Source: Tubulanus polymorphus (lineage: Eukaryota > Nemertea > Palaeonemertea > Tubulaniformes > Tubulanidae). From it: a stretch of DNA of 64,000 bases. Below the pieces are notes generated by a model that was given only the letters and a program-made list of their open reading frames with translations, had not been told where the DNA came from and ran no database searches. The position numbers and the translations under genes were made by a program. Numbering within the stretch: the stretch's first letter is position 1; every line of letters begins with the position of its first letter. The stretch is taken from assembly GCF_964204645.1 (NCBI RefSeq), contig NC_134030.1, positions 20,711,110 to 20,775,109 on the forward strand, in the 5' to 3' direction. Shown in pieces: positions 29,401 to 43,240 of the stretch.

Positions 29401-32400
29401 ATTCCACATTGACGTCTCATTTTTTGGCATTAGAATATTTAAGTTAATATCACATCTATATAGGACTTATGTTAATTTTCATGGTCTTGGTGAAAAATTT
29501 GAAAATTCTCGAATTCTTTCTTTTCGGCCGAATATTGAAAAAAATCAATTTGGCATCCAGTCACTTAACACTCTTGCAAATCAAATATCTTTAAAATTAT
29601 ACGGATTAACTTCAATAGATTAATTATGAAAATTGAAAAACCATTTTTGCGGTCGATGAATGAATATGAATTAAATTTTAAACAGAATGATGGCTATTAC
29701 ACGTGGACTGATGGGAAACCATTGAGCTACACAGAGTGGTTTAAACCTACTATGATAAACGAAACGATACAAGAAGTTATTCAAGGATTGATATCTCCTC
29801 TACGAAAACAACCGATTAATGACGTCAATATGCCATGTACGGCGATGATTCTGAATAATCCACGAGGATCGGCGAACTGGGTTCGATTCCCATGTCAAAT
29901 CGAGGAGACTCGAACGACTTTCATTTGTGAATCGGATAGAATTGACGTCGATTCAGAACGCGTGGATAATTCGACAATTAAAATTCAAAATACAACGACT
30001 ATCCTAGAAATAACTGATACTAATAACGATATCGCATTTCTAACAGGAAACAAAAATGATCTAAATTCCAATACATATAACTCGACTTGTAAAAAAGGCT
30101 GGCAAAATGTGGACGGCAAATGTTGCCAGATTCTCACGGATTGGAACAACAATCGAGGTTTGAATATTCGAAGGGCTACGAAAATGTGTCGAAACTTTCA
30201 CGCTGAAATAGGTATTGTAACTTTCCATGTGCAAAATGATATAAAAGCATTAATTGACGAGTTTAGTTTTAAACACCAATATGGTGCTGTACTGACCATG
30301 GGTGCGAGGAAATTGTTTCATGTGATCGAACCAGTTTTGACACGGGATGAAATCACTTTTGTCGAGTCGTTGAACTGGTCGATAAAACCATGGAATAATC
30401 AGACAAACAACGTTCATTCCGTGCTATGTTCCTACAATGAAACTGGTGAAGAGTTGGCTTCTATAAGCGGTTGTAAATCGTGGCAGTTTAAATGTAACGA
30501 TCAACGATGTATCAGCGACCATCGCGTATGTGATACCAGAAACGACTGTCAACACGGTGAAGATGAACTCGATTGTTCGGGTTCAAACTTACTAAGTCAG
30601 TTCCACTGTTCAGATGGACGAGTTATATCAATAAGTGGATTCTGTGATTTCATTAGGGATTGTTTGGATGGTTCTGATGAGAACTCGTGTTTTCATCCCC
30701 CGTGTCTGCCCCAACAATTCCGCTGTACTAGTGGTCAATGTGTGGATAGATCGTACCTATGTAATGGAATCGTTAACTGTGAGGACGGCTCCGACGAACG
30801 GGCTTGTGGTCCGAAACTTTGCAACGGATTTCTGTGTAACAACGGTGAATGTATCAGTTCTCTATTGTATCGGGATGGTGTTGTAGATTGTAGCGGAAGC
30901 CTCGAAGAAGATGAACTTTTAACATCGAATGTTACGGTGAATCCTACAGTTCACTGTAATAATGATAACTACTGTACGACTAATTTCACAAATCTCTGTA
31001 CAGAATCTGATGAACAAAGATGTTCTTTCGATTCTCCTCATTGTTATTCTAGACGTCATAGATGTATTTTTGAAAGGACGCCGATTGGTTACCCGGTATG
31101 TAGAAGGCTCGAACATATACAAGGTTGTACTGATTTCAAATGTCCAGCTGGTACTGTAAAATGTCCAGCATCTTACTGTATACCGATGGGACAGGTGTGC
31201 GATGGTCGATCAGATTGTCCTAATTCAGAAGACGAGCGAAACTGCGAGACTTTGTCATGTCCCGGCATGTTCAAATGTAGCCAGGAAAACCGATGTATAC
31301 CTCAATCTGAGGTTTGTGATGGTGTCATAAATTGTAAACATACCACTGATGACGAATCTTACTGTGACATCACGTGTCCTAAGTACTGTAAATGTCAAGG
31401 TCATTTAATTGATTGCGATGATGCTGGTTTAGTAGAAATTACAGATATGTTCTCGGCATCAACTCGAGTTCTGATTTTATCGGAAAACCGAATTGTATTC
31501 GATGAGTCCACGTTTTCCTCTTACCTCTATCTACATTTCCTCAATATTTCACGAAACAATTTGTCTTATATTGTTCCAAACTCGTTCTCAAACCTGCATA
31601 ATCTACATATATTAGATCTTACATATAATCGCATAAGATCATTGTCTGCGAATACATTCGCCGGTTTGTATAGTGTGAAAATACTTCTGATGTTTGGAAA
31701 TCCAGTAAGATATTTAGAAGAAGGTAGTTTTCAAGGTTTAAAGTCATTAAGCGATCTCGATCTTCACGGACTTTCCTTGTCGCTACTCGGTGGAAATGTG
31801 TTCCGTGGTTTATCAGCTTTAGAGTCGTTAAATATCAGCAGTAACGTGATCAAATATATTTCACCAAATGCGTTCGCCGGATTAACAAAACTAAGAAATC
31901 TGGATCTAACCGAAAATTCTGAAGTCATATCCGTACAAAGAAACGTTTTTGACAATCTGACATTATTGAGTTCTTTGGTATCTGACGCGTACAAATTTTG
32001 TTGCATGGTTCCGAAAGTTGACCAGTGTCTCCCGGAAGCCAACCAATTTTCATCTTGTTCCGACCTGATGGGTAACACTGTTCTTAGAGCAATCATTTGG
32101 GTGATCGCTTCATTCAGCTTTTTTGCGAACAGCATCGTCATTTTACTTCGCGTTCAAGCATTTCGTAATGCATCTTCTGAATCACGTAACACATCCTCTG
32201 ATATCCTAATCATTAATATTGCCTCCTGTGATTTTCTGATGTCGATTTATCTGTTTCTGATCGCAGGAGCCGATTACCTCTATAAAGGTGATTATTTCCT
32301 AAATTCTGAAAGTTGGACAGATAGTTCATTGTGTCGACTCGCTGGGATTATAGTGACTCTTTCTTGCGAGGGATCTTTGATTTTTCTCCTCATTCTTACC

Positions 32401-32982
32401 CGTCAGAGATACTCGAATATCGTCGATCCATTTTCTGCAAGCCCAATTATATCTTCGAATTCTGTATCCGGGATTTGTTGCATATGTTGGATCAATTTAA
32501 GCATCATTTCAATGCTACCGCTGTCGTCATCTTCTTATTTCGGAAGTAACTTTTACGGCACAACCGGTGTTTGTCTACCTATGAATTTACTAACCATCAA
32601 TGTTCACGCCTGGCAATATTCATTCGCTATATTTGCCGTGTTTAACTCGGTCGTACTTGCTACAATAATGATGACGTATGCACAGATGTATAGACTCGTA
32701 TCTGGAAGCAGGTCCGGCTCGGGCAGAGCTGATCCTACCGAATTGATTCTGGCACGTAGGAGTTTAGTGATAAATCTGTGTAATTTATTTTGCTGGTTAC
32801 CGATAATCATCGTCCAGTTTTGTGCTGTATTTCGAGTAGAAATACCGAACCAAGTGGCGGCTTGGTTGGCGGTACTTTTCCTACCGATCAACTCGTCACT
32901 GAATCCACTTCTTTACACCATCCTCACTATCGATGTTAAATCTATTCGTGCCAGAAATAAACGGGTTTTCAGAACCCGCTGA
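26463..32982 (+). pseudogene. receptor unit 2: CUB/lectin/LDLa/LRR/7TM receptor with a nonsense codon in exon 1
   Basis: Same three-exon plan: 26463-27650, 27965-29344, 29686-32982. In exon 1 the Trp codon TGG of the other copies (in LYLEWIGIPDG) is TGA at 27000-27002, codon 180. That ends the protein inside the second CUB-like region. The frame resumes unbroken at once and both later exons are fully open, including LDLa, LRR and 7TM (QRY, FCWLP, NPLLY). The upstream acceptor-like AG before SMNEYE is GG here, but the inferred acceptor AAACAG before 29686 is intact. It is either a recent pseudogene, a carrier of a null allele, or expressed from a downstream start. The loss is of one base only, so a sequencing error cannot be excluded. 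Confidence 0.75.
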
Positions 32983-33160
32983 AACAATCGTCTGTCGATA
33001 TTAACCTTGTCGAACTCTAATCAGAATATGAAAATATTTCAGATGAAATCGATAAACAAGAGGAACTAATTGCGATGTAGTTCAATGCAGCGTTTAATCT
33101 TATTTCACGTAAATTGATTGTGAATCTTTATATGATTCACTTATGTCGTTTTGTTGCATG

Positions 33161-33166
33161 AATAAA
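33161..33166 (+). terminator. poly(A) signal of receptor unit 2
   Basis: AATAAA in CATGAATAAAAATC, conserved in all units. Confidence 0.6.
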
Positions 33167-34039
33167 AATCAATTCAACATTGAACATTTCTCAGTCTATG
33201 TTATATTCAATATTTCCATAGGTCAAATATTGAAATCTTTGGGAGGCACTTGACGTTTAAATGTTTCTTACTAACTTCTGGTTAGTAGAATACAACATTA
33301 ATTATTCCAACTATTTCACTTCATAATCGTTTATTCTATGCTCTAGTTCATCTTATTGGTGCTTTTATTTACTGGCAGTGAATTGATCCGCAGCTAAATT
33401 CTATCGTCAAAAAGATGACACGATTTATATACGAAGTTTGCAAAATAACTTTCTGAAATAAAAGTTAAGTAGATTGTTGAAAAAAAAGTTAAGCACAGTA
33501 ATTATCATATTTAAATCCGTAGTTCCTTTTTATTCTTTGGTTATCGGGTTTCTGTGTTCGTGGTCGGCTTTCTCACCAGGGACGACTGGAGTTAATAATA
33601 GAGAAGAACGACAAGAGAGAAAGGGAGAGAATGCAGCATGACAATCGGCCACCGAAACTAGACTAGACTGGTCACCGCAGCCGAACAGTAACATCGTAAC
33701 CCGTTAGATATTCAAACTACCAGTTCTGCAGTCGATCGATTGATTAGCGCATAATGCTAACTCCTGGTGGTCCCGGGTTCGAGACCTGATTATGGATTAA
33801 TACAATCATTTTAGCGGTTATTTCCTTCCTTTTTGAAAGCTCCTCTTGCGTAAAATAGAACGAGAATAAAGCTGAAAATCATTGGCAATTGAAGGATTCA
33901 ATGACAGATGGTGTTGTCATTGAATAGTGTATTTGGTAATCACTCTCTACATCACTACTTTTATCAATGATTCCCGATGACTGTTATACCGGTCATAATA
34001 AAAGACATAAGTGGAATTGCGACTTTAATTCGGGATACT
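33167..34039. other. convergent 3' intergenic region, unit 2
   Basis: Homologous to 22974-23841, with the tRNA-like fragment near 33731-33800. No gene seen. Confidence 0.45.
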
Positions 34040-34564
34040 CTAGCCTTTATAGCTCTCCTCGTAGGGTGTATAATCATAGCTCTCCCCATAGCCGTCATCA
34101 TAGCTCTCCTCGTAGGGTTTATAATCATAGCTCTCTCCATAGCCGTCATCATAGCTCTCCTCGTAGGGTTTATAATCATAGCTCTCCCCATAGCCATCAT
34201 CATAGCTCTCCTCGTAGGGTTTATAATCATAGCTCTCCTCGTAGGGTTTATAATCATAGCTCTTCCCGTAGCCGTCATCATAGCTCTCCTCGTAGGGTGT
34301 ATAATCATAGCGATAATCACTGTAATATCCTGTAAGGAAAATCCGCTCTTAATAAACGTAAAATTTAAGAGAATAAAATGGTTTCCTGGCTTTTAAACAT
34401 TACTCTTGATTAATTACAATGAATCCGACTAATATGCGTTTTGCACACAGTTCGATCTTCTAGGCTCAACTTCGAGGGATTGAGAGTCTTTAAACGCGAT
34501 ACTTACCTGGAGCGGCGGCAGCCACGGCCACAAGGGCCATCACGACAAGGAAAACTAACTTCAT
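34040..34564 (-). CDS. array peptide unit 2: acidic Tyr-rich repeat peptide
   Basis: Minus-strand exons 34564-34507 and 34329-34040 give 115 aa with no internal stop. Signal peptide as in unit 1. The mature part begins GYYSDYRYDYTPYEES and has six DY(T/K)PYEES blocks. One spacer is lost, so two blocks follow each other at 9 rather than 17 residues. One copy reads GYGKS. It ends YEESYKG before TAG. Confidence 0.82.
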
Positions 34565-34663
34565 CCTGTAGACAACAAGAAACATATTCCCTACACATTT
34601 TCATTACATTTAGGCGTACACAACTAACGAATCGTACTAGCGACAAGAAACGTACGTAAGACG

Positions 34664-34907
34664 ACAGCGGCGGATCCAGGATTTCAGGGAGGGGTGCACA
34701 AATTAGGCAGAGGGTCTGGGCGTCCTCCCCTAGAAATTTTTCAAAACAAATGCGCGGAGACGCGTTCTAGACAAGATTATAATACCACAAATTGAATAGC
34801 GATTGTACCCTAATTTCACTTCATTATTTGTGGATAACAAATCCCTAAATAGCGAGAACTTTAGGAGGGGTGCACGCGTACCCTGTGCACCCCTGGACAC
34901 GCCGCTA
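34664..34907. mobile_element. hAT-like MITE in the 5' intron of peptide gene, unit 2
   Basis: Orthologous to the unit 1 copy; the left end reads CAGCGGCGGATCCAGG and the last base of the right end is changed (GCCGCTA). Confidence 0.6.
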
Positions 34908-35021
34908 AATAAGAAACAACTCACGCGAATTCGATCGGGTTTTCTGTACCCTGAATTTCGTTTAAATTGAAAATAGATTTCAGATGTAACAGTACAGGAT
35001 TCCACAATGACCAACACGTAC

Positions 35022-35087
35022 CTGATACTAACAGGGCGGCTCTTTTCCGAGATAAGACGCTGATCTGTTTTCGAGTTTGGTTTTATA
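35022..35087 (-). promoter_or_regulatory. TATA box and 5' non-coding exon, peptide unit 2
   Basis: TATAAAA on the minus strand at 35087-35081 and the TATCAG/GTACGT donor near 35022, as in unit 1. Confidence 0.55.
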
Positions 35088-35976
35088 CGCGTTTTGCGGG
35101 ATATGAATCATTTCCACAGGTGAAGTTAATTTCTTATTTTCAAGTATTGCATAATAGATTTTTTACGTTGAATTCGATCATAAATCTGTATTGTATCACT
35201 TGCAACTGTCCTCTACCCGTAATCTATGTATGAATCGGCTAGACGATGACATAGTTCGAAGTCGCAAATTTGCATTCAATAAATATAACATTCAAATCCA
35301 CGTTAGTGCTTTAGTAAGCGTTAAAGCTAGATTATAGTGAAACGCATTGATCTTCATTACTAATGCATCCTCGCTTGCCAACCTCACTCGCAAACCATTC
35401 ATCGATCGATTGATGCCCCCAAAACATTGTGGGCGGCAACCTGTCCGCCCAGGAATTTTTGGCGTCACAGGAAAACTTGCGGCACAAAAGTTCAAGTTCA
35501 TTTATTTCATAGATAAGAACATACTATGTACATATATGCTAGAAATGTTTACAATTAGGCCTAGGGGATTGCCTGTATACAATCACTGAAGCAAATTTCA
35601 CGAATAAACTATATATAGGCCTAAACATCGTCACCCGTCAAGGGATTCGAACCCACTACGCTAAAGCTGATCCCCGAACCCCTATAGACCTCACGAGTCG
35701 TTGGAGTCGTTACTAGCCGACCAGAATCCAATCGTACCAATCACAGCGCTTGTAACAAACAACATGAGGCTTCTGTTTGTTTTCCCGTTCGGTTTTTCCG
35801 TTCCACTCAGACGCGAGGAATAAGTAACACCAACTATTCTAAGAAGTTGGAACGAAATTTAGTGATCGAACCAAAAATCAAGAAAAACAAGTCGTTTCGG
35901 GCGCGCTGAATATATTAGATCAGTTCTTACGCGATTCGTAAAGAAACGTCTTGATTACATCCTGAGACACTGTCAC

Positions 35977-36176
35977 GTTCCGCCTCACAGAGATTCGAAC
36001 CTGATGACATCGAGAGACTTTGCTGCGTTCCGCCCTCACATGGTTTCGATCCTGATTGCATCGTGAGACTTGGTCAAGTCCCTCCATCGCAGGAATTCGA
36101 ACCTTATAACATCGAGGGTTCTGCGAGGTTCCTCTCCCGCAGGGATTCCATAGTGTCTCCATTATGAAGTTTCATA
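35977..36176. repeat. 50-bp minisatellite, four copies, unit 3 upstream
   Basis: Same family and position as 25857-26056, with point differences such as CAGAGATTCGAACC. Confidence 0.6.
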
Positions 36177-36576
36177 GTTGTGTGGGTTTGATCTGACGCT
36201 TGACCCAGTTCCACAGTTGTGTTCAATTATTTCGATATTCAAATAGTAATGAATTATGTTCTATTTCCATCATAAACATTTCTACTGAACTGAACGCGTT
36301 ATGTAAATATTCAGCAGTTGAAAATTAAAATTTATCGCAGTGAAATCGACGTTTAGATGTTTTACAAACGTCGGTAATTACTGGAAAATCGACTCGGATG
36401 AATAAAAATTGTAACTGCACGAAAAATCCAAACATTTCAGAAATAATTGCAGCAGCCACGAAAAATATCTATTTCAAAGAATTCGCTGCGAATTTTCTGA
36501 TTGGACGAACTGTAATTTGTGTCGATTTCGTAAAGCTATGCAAGTTTTGATTATTCAGTTGAGATTGTTGTTCGGT

Positions 36577-39500
36577 ATGGATCGACTGAGAGCGCTGTTT
36601 ATAGCGTCGCTGATCGTCTGGCGAGTTAACATCGCACACGCTGATCTGTCTGACTCCGTGACGGTCAGTTCGTCTTGTAACAACACTTGGTACCCCGTCG
36701 ATTCTACGTCCGGTTACATCGTTTCACCGAATTATCCGTCATTAACGCGCGGTGTTGAATGTCGTTGGTTCGTCAACAGCTCTTTACCGTCAGGAACTTT
36801 CAGCATCAAACTATACTACGACATCGAGCCGTCGATATTCTGTAGTGATAACTACCTTCTCGTCGGTGAGTCCGATAACAGATTCTGCGGTGAAGGAAAA
36901 CACGAAATCCGCCGTAACGATTCGATCTCGTTGATGTTTAGTAGTAACGTCGATGGTGCGCGGGGTAGTCGGGTTTATATCATATATCGTTATGAACGAA
37001 ACAATTTGAAGTTAACTCATAACTGCATAAAAACCACACCACCAATAAACATATTACAAACTTCGAAAGGATACAAATTCGCAATAAATTCAAATCGATG
37101 CATATTATATTTGGAATGGATCGGGATCCCGGATGGTTTTGCTATGAATTTGACGTTTATACAGATCGATTTCAGATTATCTCCTGGCGCTGATTCAGTG
37201 ACAACTGTTCAAATTTACGACGGATGGAACACCAGTGAACATACAGCTGTTATACCAGAACAAACCGGACATCCACCTTCATCATTTTATACTAAAACTA
37301 ACGAAGCCATTATCAGTTTGCCACAAAACAAACCCATCAACTCACAACTATCAGTTCAGGTGTATAGAATATCTGATTGGAACGTCTCTAATCCGTTAAT
37401 TCAATTCTCTAATAACGAGTCTGGAGTGCTCATTCCTGATGACAACAGTTTACACGTAATAACTCGATCAAAACACTTACACTGCTGGTCTATCACAGTG
37501 CAGGTGTTACAGTACGTCATCTTCAACTGGACACGTGATCTCAGCACATCCGGTGACGTCATTGGTGTATATAAACTAGAAGGGTTACGCGTTGTAGGAA
37601 CTAATATTTTACTCGGTTACAACTACCTGGAATCATTGAGTGTTAAAACTGACGGCTTTCTCGTCATATTGTGCGTTTTAATAAGACCAGGTGTTTTACA
37701 ATCGAATGTGAAAATCGATTTTGACGTGAAATCTATTTCTATGGGAGACATACTAGTGCACAAACCCAGGGTGAGTAAAAAATGAAACGTAATTGAAATA
37801 TCAATTGTGAGTAAAAATTATTAGATGAAATTAATTGAACCACAGACTGAAATGTAATAAGAAATGTGGAACATGGGAATTTTAAATGCCAAAAATGATT
37901 TTAAAAAATACTTTTATTGCAAAATTAAAAATTTGACAAGAAAAAAATGGTTGTTACGGTTTTGAATATGAATATAAGATGTTGAGTGTAAGATTTATTT
38001 CAACAACATATTCTATATTTCTAGAAAAAAATTCTTTTAATGATGATTTATTTTGTAGATACCTGGCTACAGTTACAGTTTACCTTCTCAATTTCTGTTC
38101 CCGACGACAAAGAAGACAATATTATCGTATCGTATAAATACATTAGAATTTAAACGGAAAGTTGATATCTATGAGGATGGATTGAAACTAACAGTTTTAT
38201 CAGAGACGTGCGAGAGAGCTGGATTTTATATATATGATGGTGGTAATTTTACAGCTAGACGCTATGGTCCGTATTGTCCCGGTCATAAATACGGTCGATC
38301 TGTCGTCAGTCTGATTACATCAGGAGGACCGGTTACTGTAGTAGGATACGCTTATGACTGGGATGATTGGGTCCCAGTAGTAGGAGTAGGAGTCAATCGA
38401 ATCCATTCATTAACTGGAGGTTCTCTCAGATTTATCCCTTCTGATTGTGACGGGTATGTTCTACAGGAAGGAGAAAATCAGATTAATATGACGTCACACT
38501 GTCTGGTGATTACACCTGAAAACCGGCGCCTTCCTTTAGAAAACATTTATATATTATCAGAATATGAATATAAAATTGACGCATGTTTTCCTGCGCGATA
38601 CTCGAGAACTTGTGACAGGCAAATGAGTTTATCAAATCAGTTTCTCAATAACAGTTTCGTATTAAACACTTTGAAATTGTTCTACAAATATCAATTCTGG
38701 AATTATGATTCAATAGTTAAACTACGTCGTAAATGTCAAGGAGCGAAAAAACCTACACAATTTCTCAGTTCTTCATATTTCCCGGATAGGGATGAATGTG
38801 GAATCTTACAATCACCGAACTATCCGGGATCGGCGGGATATGCATTGAAATCTTCTTATTATAACTTCGAAAATCCGAGAGAAAATAATGAATTTCAATA
38901 TTACAGATTCATAATCAGATTTATTCAGACTTTAACGTGCAGTGAAATAACTGGATCAGATGAATATCCAGTTTTTTTCAAGCAACAGATACATGACCTT
39001 TACGATAATGGATTAGTTGTTTTAGGGAGCAACACCCAACATCAAACTAAAATATGTGGAACTATGGCTAAACGTGGAAGTGTATTTTTTAGTTTAAGAG
39101 ACAATGATTTGTATTTTGAGATAAAAAATCGCGTTCCCACATTTCAAATACAATACAATTTAGAAAATTTGTTACCAATAAAACAGTTTGATGAAATCGG
39201 CTGTAAATCAGGATTTCTAGATTCGGGAATTTCCTGCATCAAATACATCAGAGATGAACGTATGAATTGGGAGAACGCTGAAATGTATTGTCAACAGAAA
39301 TACGGAGGACATCTTCTCAGTATCAACTCACAAGATGAAATGAATTCTGTCAAAAGATTATTCGCCACGAAACTGCTTAGAAAGGGATATACCCAGGAGG
39401 CGCTTATAATGATGATCGGGCTCAAATTCAAGGTAACTTCCACTCGACAAATGATTGAGAAAAATTTGAACCCTAAGAGATTCCAAATTGATGTGTCATT

Positions 39501-42500
39501 TTATGGCATTAAAATATTTAATTATATATCACTTCTATATAGGACTTATGATAATTTTCAAGGTAACGGTGAAAAATTTAAAAATTCAAGAGTTCTTTCT
39601 TTTCGGCCGAATATTGAAAAAGATCAATTTGGTATCCAGACACTTAACACTCTTACAAGTCAAATATCTTTTAAATTATACGGAATAACTTCAATAAATT
39701 AATTATGAAAATGGAAAATGCATTTTTACAGTCGATGAATGAATATGAATTAAATTTTAAACAGAATGATGGTTATTACACGTGGACTGATGGCAAACCG
39801 TTGAGCTACACAGAGTGGTTTAAACCTACTATAGTAAACGAAACGATACCAGAAGTTATTCAAGGATTGATATCTCCTCTACGAAAACAACCGATAAATG
39901 ACGTCAATATGGCATGTACGGCGATGATACTGAATAATCCACGAGGATCAGCGAACTGGGTTCGATTCCCGTGTCAAATAGAGGAGACTCGAACAACTTT
40001 CATTTGTGAATCGGATTTAATTGACGTCGATTCAGAACGCGTGGATAATTCGACACTTAAAAATCAAAATACAACCAGCATCATAGAAATAACTGATACT
40101 CATAACGATATCGTATTTCTAACAGGAAACAAAAATGATCTAAATTCCAATACATATAACTCGACTTGTAAAAAAGGCTGGCAAAATGTAGACGGCAAAT
40201 GTTGCCAGATTCTCACCGATTGGAACAGCAATCGAGGTTTGAATATTCTAAGTGCTACGCAATTGTGTCGTGACCTTCACGCTGAAATAGGTATTGTAAC
40301 TTTCCACGTGGAAAATGATATAAAAGCATTAATTGACGAGTTTAGTTTTAAACATCAATATGGCGCTGTGCTGACTATGGGTGCGAGGAAATTGTTTCAT
40401 GTGATCGAACCAGTTTTGACACGGGATGAAATCACTTTTATCGAGTCGTTGAACTGGTCGATGAAACCATGGAATAATCAGACAAACAACGTTCATTCCG
40501 TGCTATGTTCCTATAATGTTACTGGTGAAGAGTTGGCTTCTATAAGCGGTTGTAAATCGTGGCAGTTTAAATGTAACGATCAACGATGTATCAGCGACCA
40601 TCGCGTATGTGATACCAGAAACGACTGTCAACACGGTGAAGATGAACTCGATTGTTCGGGTTCAAACTTACTAAGTCAGTTCCACTGTTCAGATGGACGA
40701 GTTATATCAATAAGTGGATTCTGTGATTTTATTAGGGATTGTTTGGATGGTTCTGATGAGAACTCGTGTTTACATCCCCAGTGTTTGCTCCAACAATTCC
40801 GCTGTACTAGTGGTCAATGTGTCGATAGATCGTACCGATGTGATGGAATCGTTAACTGTAAGGACGGCTCCGACGAACGAGCGTGCGGTTCGCAACTTTG
40901 CAACGGGTTTCTGTGTAACAACGGTGAATGTATCAGTTCTCTATTGTATCGGGATGGTGTTGTAGATTGTAGCGGAAGCCTCGAAGAAGATGAACTTTTA
41001 ACATCGAATGTGAATCCTACAGTTCACTGCAATAATGATAACTACTGCACGACTAATTTCACAAATCTTTGTACAGAATCTGATGAACAAAGATGTTCTT
41101 TCGATTCTCCTCATTGTTATTCTAGACGTCATAGATGTATTTTAGAAAGGATGCCGATTGGTTACCCGGTATGTAGAAGGCTCGAACATATACGAGGTTG
41201 TACTGATTTCAAATGTCCAGCTGGTACTGTAAAATGTCCAGCATCTTACTGTATACCGATGGGACAGGTGTGCAATGGTCGATCAGATTGTCCTAATTTA
41301 GAAGACGAGCGAAACTGTGAGACTTTATCATGTCCCGGCATGTTCAAATGTGGTCAGGAAAACCGATGTATACCTCAATCTGAGGTTTGCGATGGTGTCA
41401 CAAATTGTAAACATACCCCTGATGACGAGTCTTACTGTGACGTCACGTGTCCTGAGTATTGTAAATGTCAAGGTCATTTAATTGATTGCGATGATGCTGG
41501 TTTAGTAGAAATTACTGATCTTTTCTCGGCATCAACTCGAGTTCTGATTTTATCAGAAAATCGAGTTGTATTCAATGAGTCCACGTTTTCTTCTTACCTC
41601 TATCTACATTTCCTCAATATTTCACGTAACAATTTGTCTTATATTGTTCCAAACTCGTTCTCAAACCTGCATAATCTACATACATTAGATCTTACATATA
41701 ATCGCATAATATCATTGTCCGCGAATACATTCGCCGGTTTGTATAGTGTGAAAATACTTCTGATCTTTGGAAATCCAGTAAGATATTTAGAAGAAGGCAG
41801 TTTTCAAGGTTTAAAGTCATTAAGCGATCTCGATCTTCACGGACTTTCCTTGTCGCTCCTCGGTGGAAATGTGTTCAGTGGTTTATCAGCTTTAGAGTCG
41901 TTAAATATCAGCAGTAACGTGATCAAATATATTTCACCAAATGCGTTCGCCGGATTAACAAAGCTAAGAAATCTGGATCTAGCCGAAAATTCTGAAGTCA
42001 TATCCGTACAAAGAAACGTTTTTGACAGTCTTACATTATTGAGTTCTTTGGCTTCTGACGCGTACAAATTTTGTTGCATGGTTACGAATGTTGACCAGTG
42101 TCTCCCGGAAGCCGACCAATTTTCATCTTGTTCCGACCTGATGGGTAACACTGTTCTTAGAGCAATCATTTGGGCGATCGCTTCATTCAGCTTTTTTGCA
42201 AACATCACCGTAATTTCACTTCGCGTTCAAGCGTTACGCATTCCATCCTCTGAATCACGTAACATATCCTCTGATATCCTAATCATTAATATTGCCTCCT
42301 GTGATTTTCTGATGTCGATTTATCTGTTTCTGATCGCAGGAGCCGATTACGTCTATAAAGGTGATTATTTCCTAAATTCTGAAAGTTGGACAGATAGTTC
42401 ATTGTGTCGACTCGCTGGGATTATAGTGACTCTTTCTTGCGAGGGATCTTTGATTTTTCTCCTCATTCTTACCCGTCAAAGATACTCGAATATCGTCGAT

Positions 42501-43055
42501 CCATTTTCTGCAAGCCCAATTATATCTTCGAATTCTGTATCCGGGATTTGTTGCATATGTTGGATCAATTTAAGCATCGTTTCAATGCTGCCGCTATCGT
42601 CATCTTCTTATTTCGGAAACAACTTTTACGGCACGACTGGGGTTTGTCTACCTATGAATTTATTATCCATCAATGTCCACGCCTGGCAATATTCATTCGC
42701 TATATTTGCCGTTTTTAACTCGGTCGTTCTTGGTACAATAATGATGACGTATGCACAGATGTATAGACTCGTATCTGGAAGCAGGTCCGGCTCGGGTAGA
42801 GCTGATCCTACCGAATTGGTTCTGGCGCGTAGGAGTTTAGTGATAAATCTGTGTAATTTATTTTGCTGGTTACCGATAATTATCGTCCAGTTTTGCGCAG
42901 CATTCCGAGTAGAAATACCGAACCAAGTGGCGGCTTGGTTGGCGGTACTTTTCCTACCGATCAACTCGTCACTGAATCCACTTCTTTACACCATCCTCAC
43001 TATTGATGTTAAATCTATTCGGGCCAGAAATAAACGCGTTTTGAGAACCCGCTGA
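36577..43055 (+). CDS. receptor unit 3: CUB / C-type lectin / LDLa / LRR / 7TM receptor
   Basis: Exons 36577-37770, 38059-39432 and 39765-43055, all open, about 1,952 aa. Domain order as in unit 1. Differences: an extra Ser in SSLPSGTFS of the first CUB; a variant cassette ISLPQNKPIN in the second CUB-like region; an extra GV pair (VPVVGVGVNRI) in exon 2; and loss of two residues (TV) before NPTVHC. From about 38,620 to 40,250 it is almost identical to unit 5, including the intron, which suggests gene conversion. The frame runs on upstream of the ATG, but the signal peptide fixes the start at 36577. The QRY motif, FCWLP and NPLLY are kept. Confidence 0.88.
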
Positions 43056-43234
43056 AACATTCGTCAGTCGATATTAACCTTGTCGAACTCTAATCAGAAT
43101 ATGAGAACATATCAGATGAAATCGATAAACATGGAGGAACTAATTGCGATGTAGTTCAATGGAGCGTTTAATCTTATTTCACGTAAATTGATTGTAAATC
43201 TTTATATGATTCACTTATGTCGTTTTGTTGCATG

Positions 43235-43240
43235 AATAAA
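43235..43240 (+). terminator. poly(A) signal of receptor unit 3
   Basis: AATAAA in CATGAATAAAAATC. Confidence 0.6.
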
